A stretch of DNA of 64,000 nucleotides from Thiobacillus thioparus DSM 505 (GTDB taxonomy: Bacteria; Pseudomonadota; Gammaproteobacteria; Burkholderiales; Thiobacillaceae): assembly GCF_000373385.1 (NCBI RefSeq), contig NZ_KB891316.1:372001-436000 (forward strand), read 5' to 3'. The stretch's first letter is position 1. Every line of letters starts with the position of its first letter. Shown piece after piece: positions 62,963-64,000 of this stretch. Position numbers and translations under genes: made by a program. Below the pieces are notes generated by a model. It saw only the letters and a program-made list of their open reading frames with translations, made no database searches and was not told where the DNA came from.

Positions 62963-64000
62963 GTGCGTGCCGACCGCCACTCCGCCGCCGATCACCTGCA
63001 CATGACCCGCGCGCTGCAACTTGCCGCGCACGGGCTTTACACCACCAGTCCCAACCCGCGCGTCGGCTGCGTCATCGTCAAGGACGGGCGCATCATCGGC
63101 GAAGGTTGGCATGAACGCGCCGGTACCCCGCACGCCGAAATCCATGCCCTTCAAGCCGCGGGCGAGGCGGCACGCGGCGCGACGGTGTACGTCACGCTCG
63201 AACCCTGCTCGCACCACGGCCGCACGCCGCCCTGCGCCGAAGCGCTGATCAACGCGGGCGTGGCGCACGTGGTGGCGGCGATGAGCGACCCCAATCCGCT
63301 GGTCGCCGGTGGGGGCATATCGATGCTGACGCTGGCCGGCATCCAGGCCGAAGTCGGGCTGATGGAGGCCGAGGCGCGCGCACTCAATCCCGGTTTCATC
63401 TCGCGCATGACGCGGCAGCGCCCCTGGGTGCGCCTCAAGACCGCATCGACGCTCGATGGCAAGACCGCGCTCGCCAACGGCGCGTCGCAGTGGATCACCG
63501 GCGAGGCGGCCCGCACCGACGTGCAGCGCCTGCGCGCACGCGCCTGCGCCATTCTCACCGGCAGCGGCACTGTGCTGGCCGACAATCCGCGCATGAATGT
63601 GCGCGATCTGGATATCGGCCGCCAGCCGCTGCGGGTGGTTGTCGATTCGACCCTGCGCACGCCCGCGGATGCCGCCATCCTGCCCGCGCTGATCGCCTGT
63701 CACCATGCCGACCCTGCTGCGCGCGCCGCGCTCGAACAGGCCGGTGCGGAAGTGATCGCGTTGCCGGGGACGGGCGGCCGCGTCGACCTCGCCGCACTGC
63801 TCGTGCTGCTGGCGCAGCGCGGCGTCAACGAACTGCACGTCGAAGCCGGCGCCGCGCTCAATGGCGCGCTGATCAAAGCCGGGCTGGTCGACGAATGGGT
63901 GGCCTACATGGCGCCGATGGCGGTTGGCGACGCCGCGCGCGGGCTGTTCGCGATGCCTCCGCTGGCAACGCTGGCCGACGCCGCCCGCTTCAAACTGGCC
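62963..64000 (+). CDS. ribD: Riboflavin biosynthesis deaminase/reductase RibD (3' truncated by window edge)
   Basis: Starts at a GTG (62963) or the ATG at 63002; the frame is open to the end of the window (about 346 residues). The N-terminal cytidine-deaminase-like domain deaminates the pyrimidine: PNPRVGCVIVKDGRIIGEGWHERAGTPHAEIHAL (zinc His, catalytic Glu) and VTLEPCSHHGRTPPCAEAL (two zinc Cys). The C-terminal reductase domain begins LKTASTLDGKTALANGASQWITGEAARTDVQRLRARACAILTGSGTVLADNPRMNVR and continues to the edge. It makes 5-amino-6-(ribitylamino)uracil phosphate. nrdR-ribD order is common in proteobacteria; the 3' end and any ribE/ribB neighbours lie outside the window. Confidence 0.95.
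   Translation, partial: MRADRHSAADHLHMTRALQLAAHGLYTTSPNPRVGCVIVKDGRIIGEGWHERAGTPHAEIHALQAAGEAARGATVYVTLEPCSHHGRTPPCAEALINAGVAHVVAAMSDPNPLVAGGGISMLTLAGIQAEVGLMEAEARALNPGFISRMTRQRPWVRLKTASTLDGKTALANGASQWITGEAARTDVQRLRARACAILTGSGTVLADNPRMNVRDLDIGRQPLRVVVDSTLRTPADAAILPALIACHHADPAARAALEQAGAEVIALPGTGGRVDLAALLVLLAQRGVNELHVEAGAALNGALIKAGLVDEWVAYMAPMAVGDAARGLFAMPPLATLADAARFKLA

Overview
This 64 kb window is high-GC, gene-dense bacterial chromosome with short operons on both strands. Family content suggests a betaproteobacterium: a trmB-marC-thiG-thiS block, darP beside pmbA, coq7, two tandem DUF1631 genes, and a Cys-less DsrC/TusE relative typical of sulfur-metabolising bacteria. A Thiobacillus-like sulfur oxidiser is my best guess; this is inference, because the window holds no rRNA or other decisive marker.

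Layout. 1-1245: the 3' part of a lytic transglycosylase, then a small protein behind a sigma-54-like promoter. 1304-4115 (minus): an export/redox operon of two thioredoxin-like proteins, TolC and a miniature membrane-fusion protein. 4117-6489 (plus): an aspartase/fumarase-family enzyme and a YlqF/RbgA-type GTPase. 6490-9582 (minus): gnd-zwf-pgl, the oxidative pentose phosphate pathway. 9727-12182 (minus): marC, trmB, thiG, thiS. 12258-28157 (plus): tRNA-Gly(CCC), two DUF1631 genes with a c-di-GMP-I (GEMM-I) riboswitch before the second, mutY, a binding-protein/porin/GGDEF-EAL operon, an RspA-like DsrC homologue, ilvE, small proteins, phosphomannomutase and a glycosyltransferase. 28118-31343 (minus): a second binding-protein/GGDEF-EAL pair. 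31529-40460: corA, a secreted propeller plus thioredoxin pair, mog, an EI24 protein, a membrane-anchored HExxH protein, a large DUF748 protein and darP. 40544-47609 (plus): pmbA, a GDSL esterase, TRAP permeases dctQM, an FKBP, ygiQ and DUF2288. 47659-53053: a degraded gene, PepSY and TonB-receptor iron-uptake genes, and a decayed IS5-family element with recognisable ends. 53149-58298 (minus): DUF302, cytochrome c, Mut7-C, a small Lys-rich protein, glpD and glpK. 58299-59220: an AT-richer patch with a two-TM protein. 59258-64000: coq7, a TRAP binding protein, glyA, nrdR and the 5' part of ribD.

The strongest theme is cyclic-di-GMP: two membrane GGDEF-EAL proteins, each encoded directly with a periplasmic binding protein, and a GEMM-I riboswitch ahead of one of two DUF1631 paralogues. 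Several genes between 14.7 and 22.5 kb carry a frameshift or internal stop (second DUF1631 gene, mutY, probably the phosphate-type binding protein, the first GGDEF-EAL). This could be real decay or local sequence error and should be settled from reads before these genes are interpreted.
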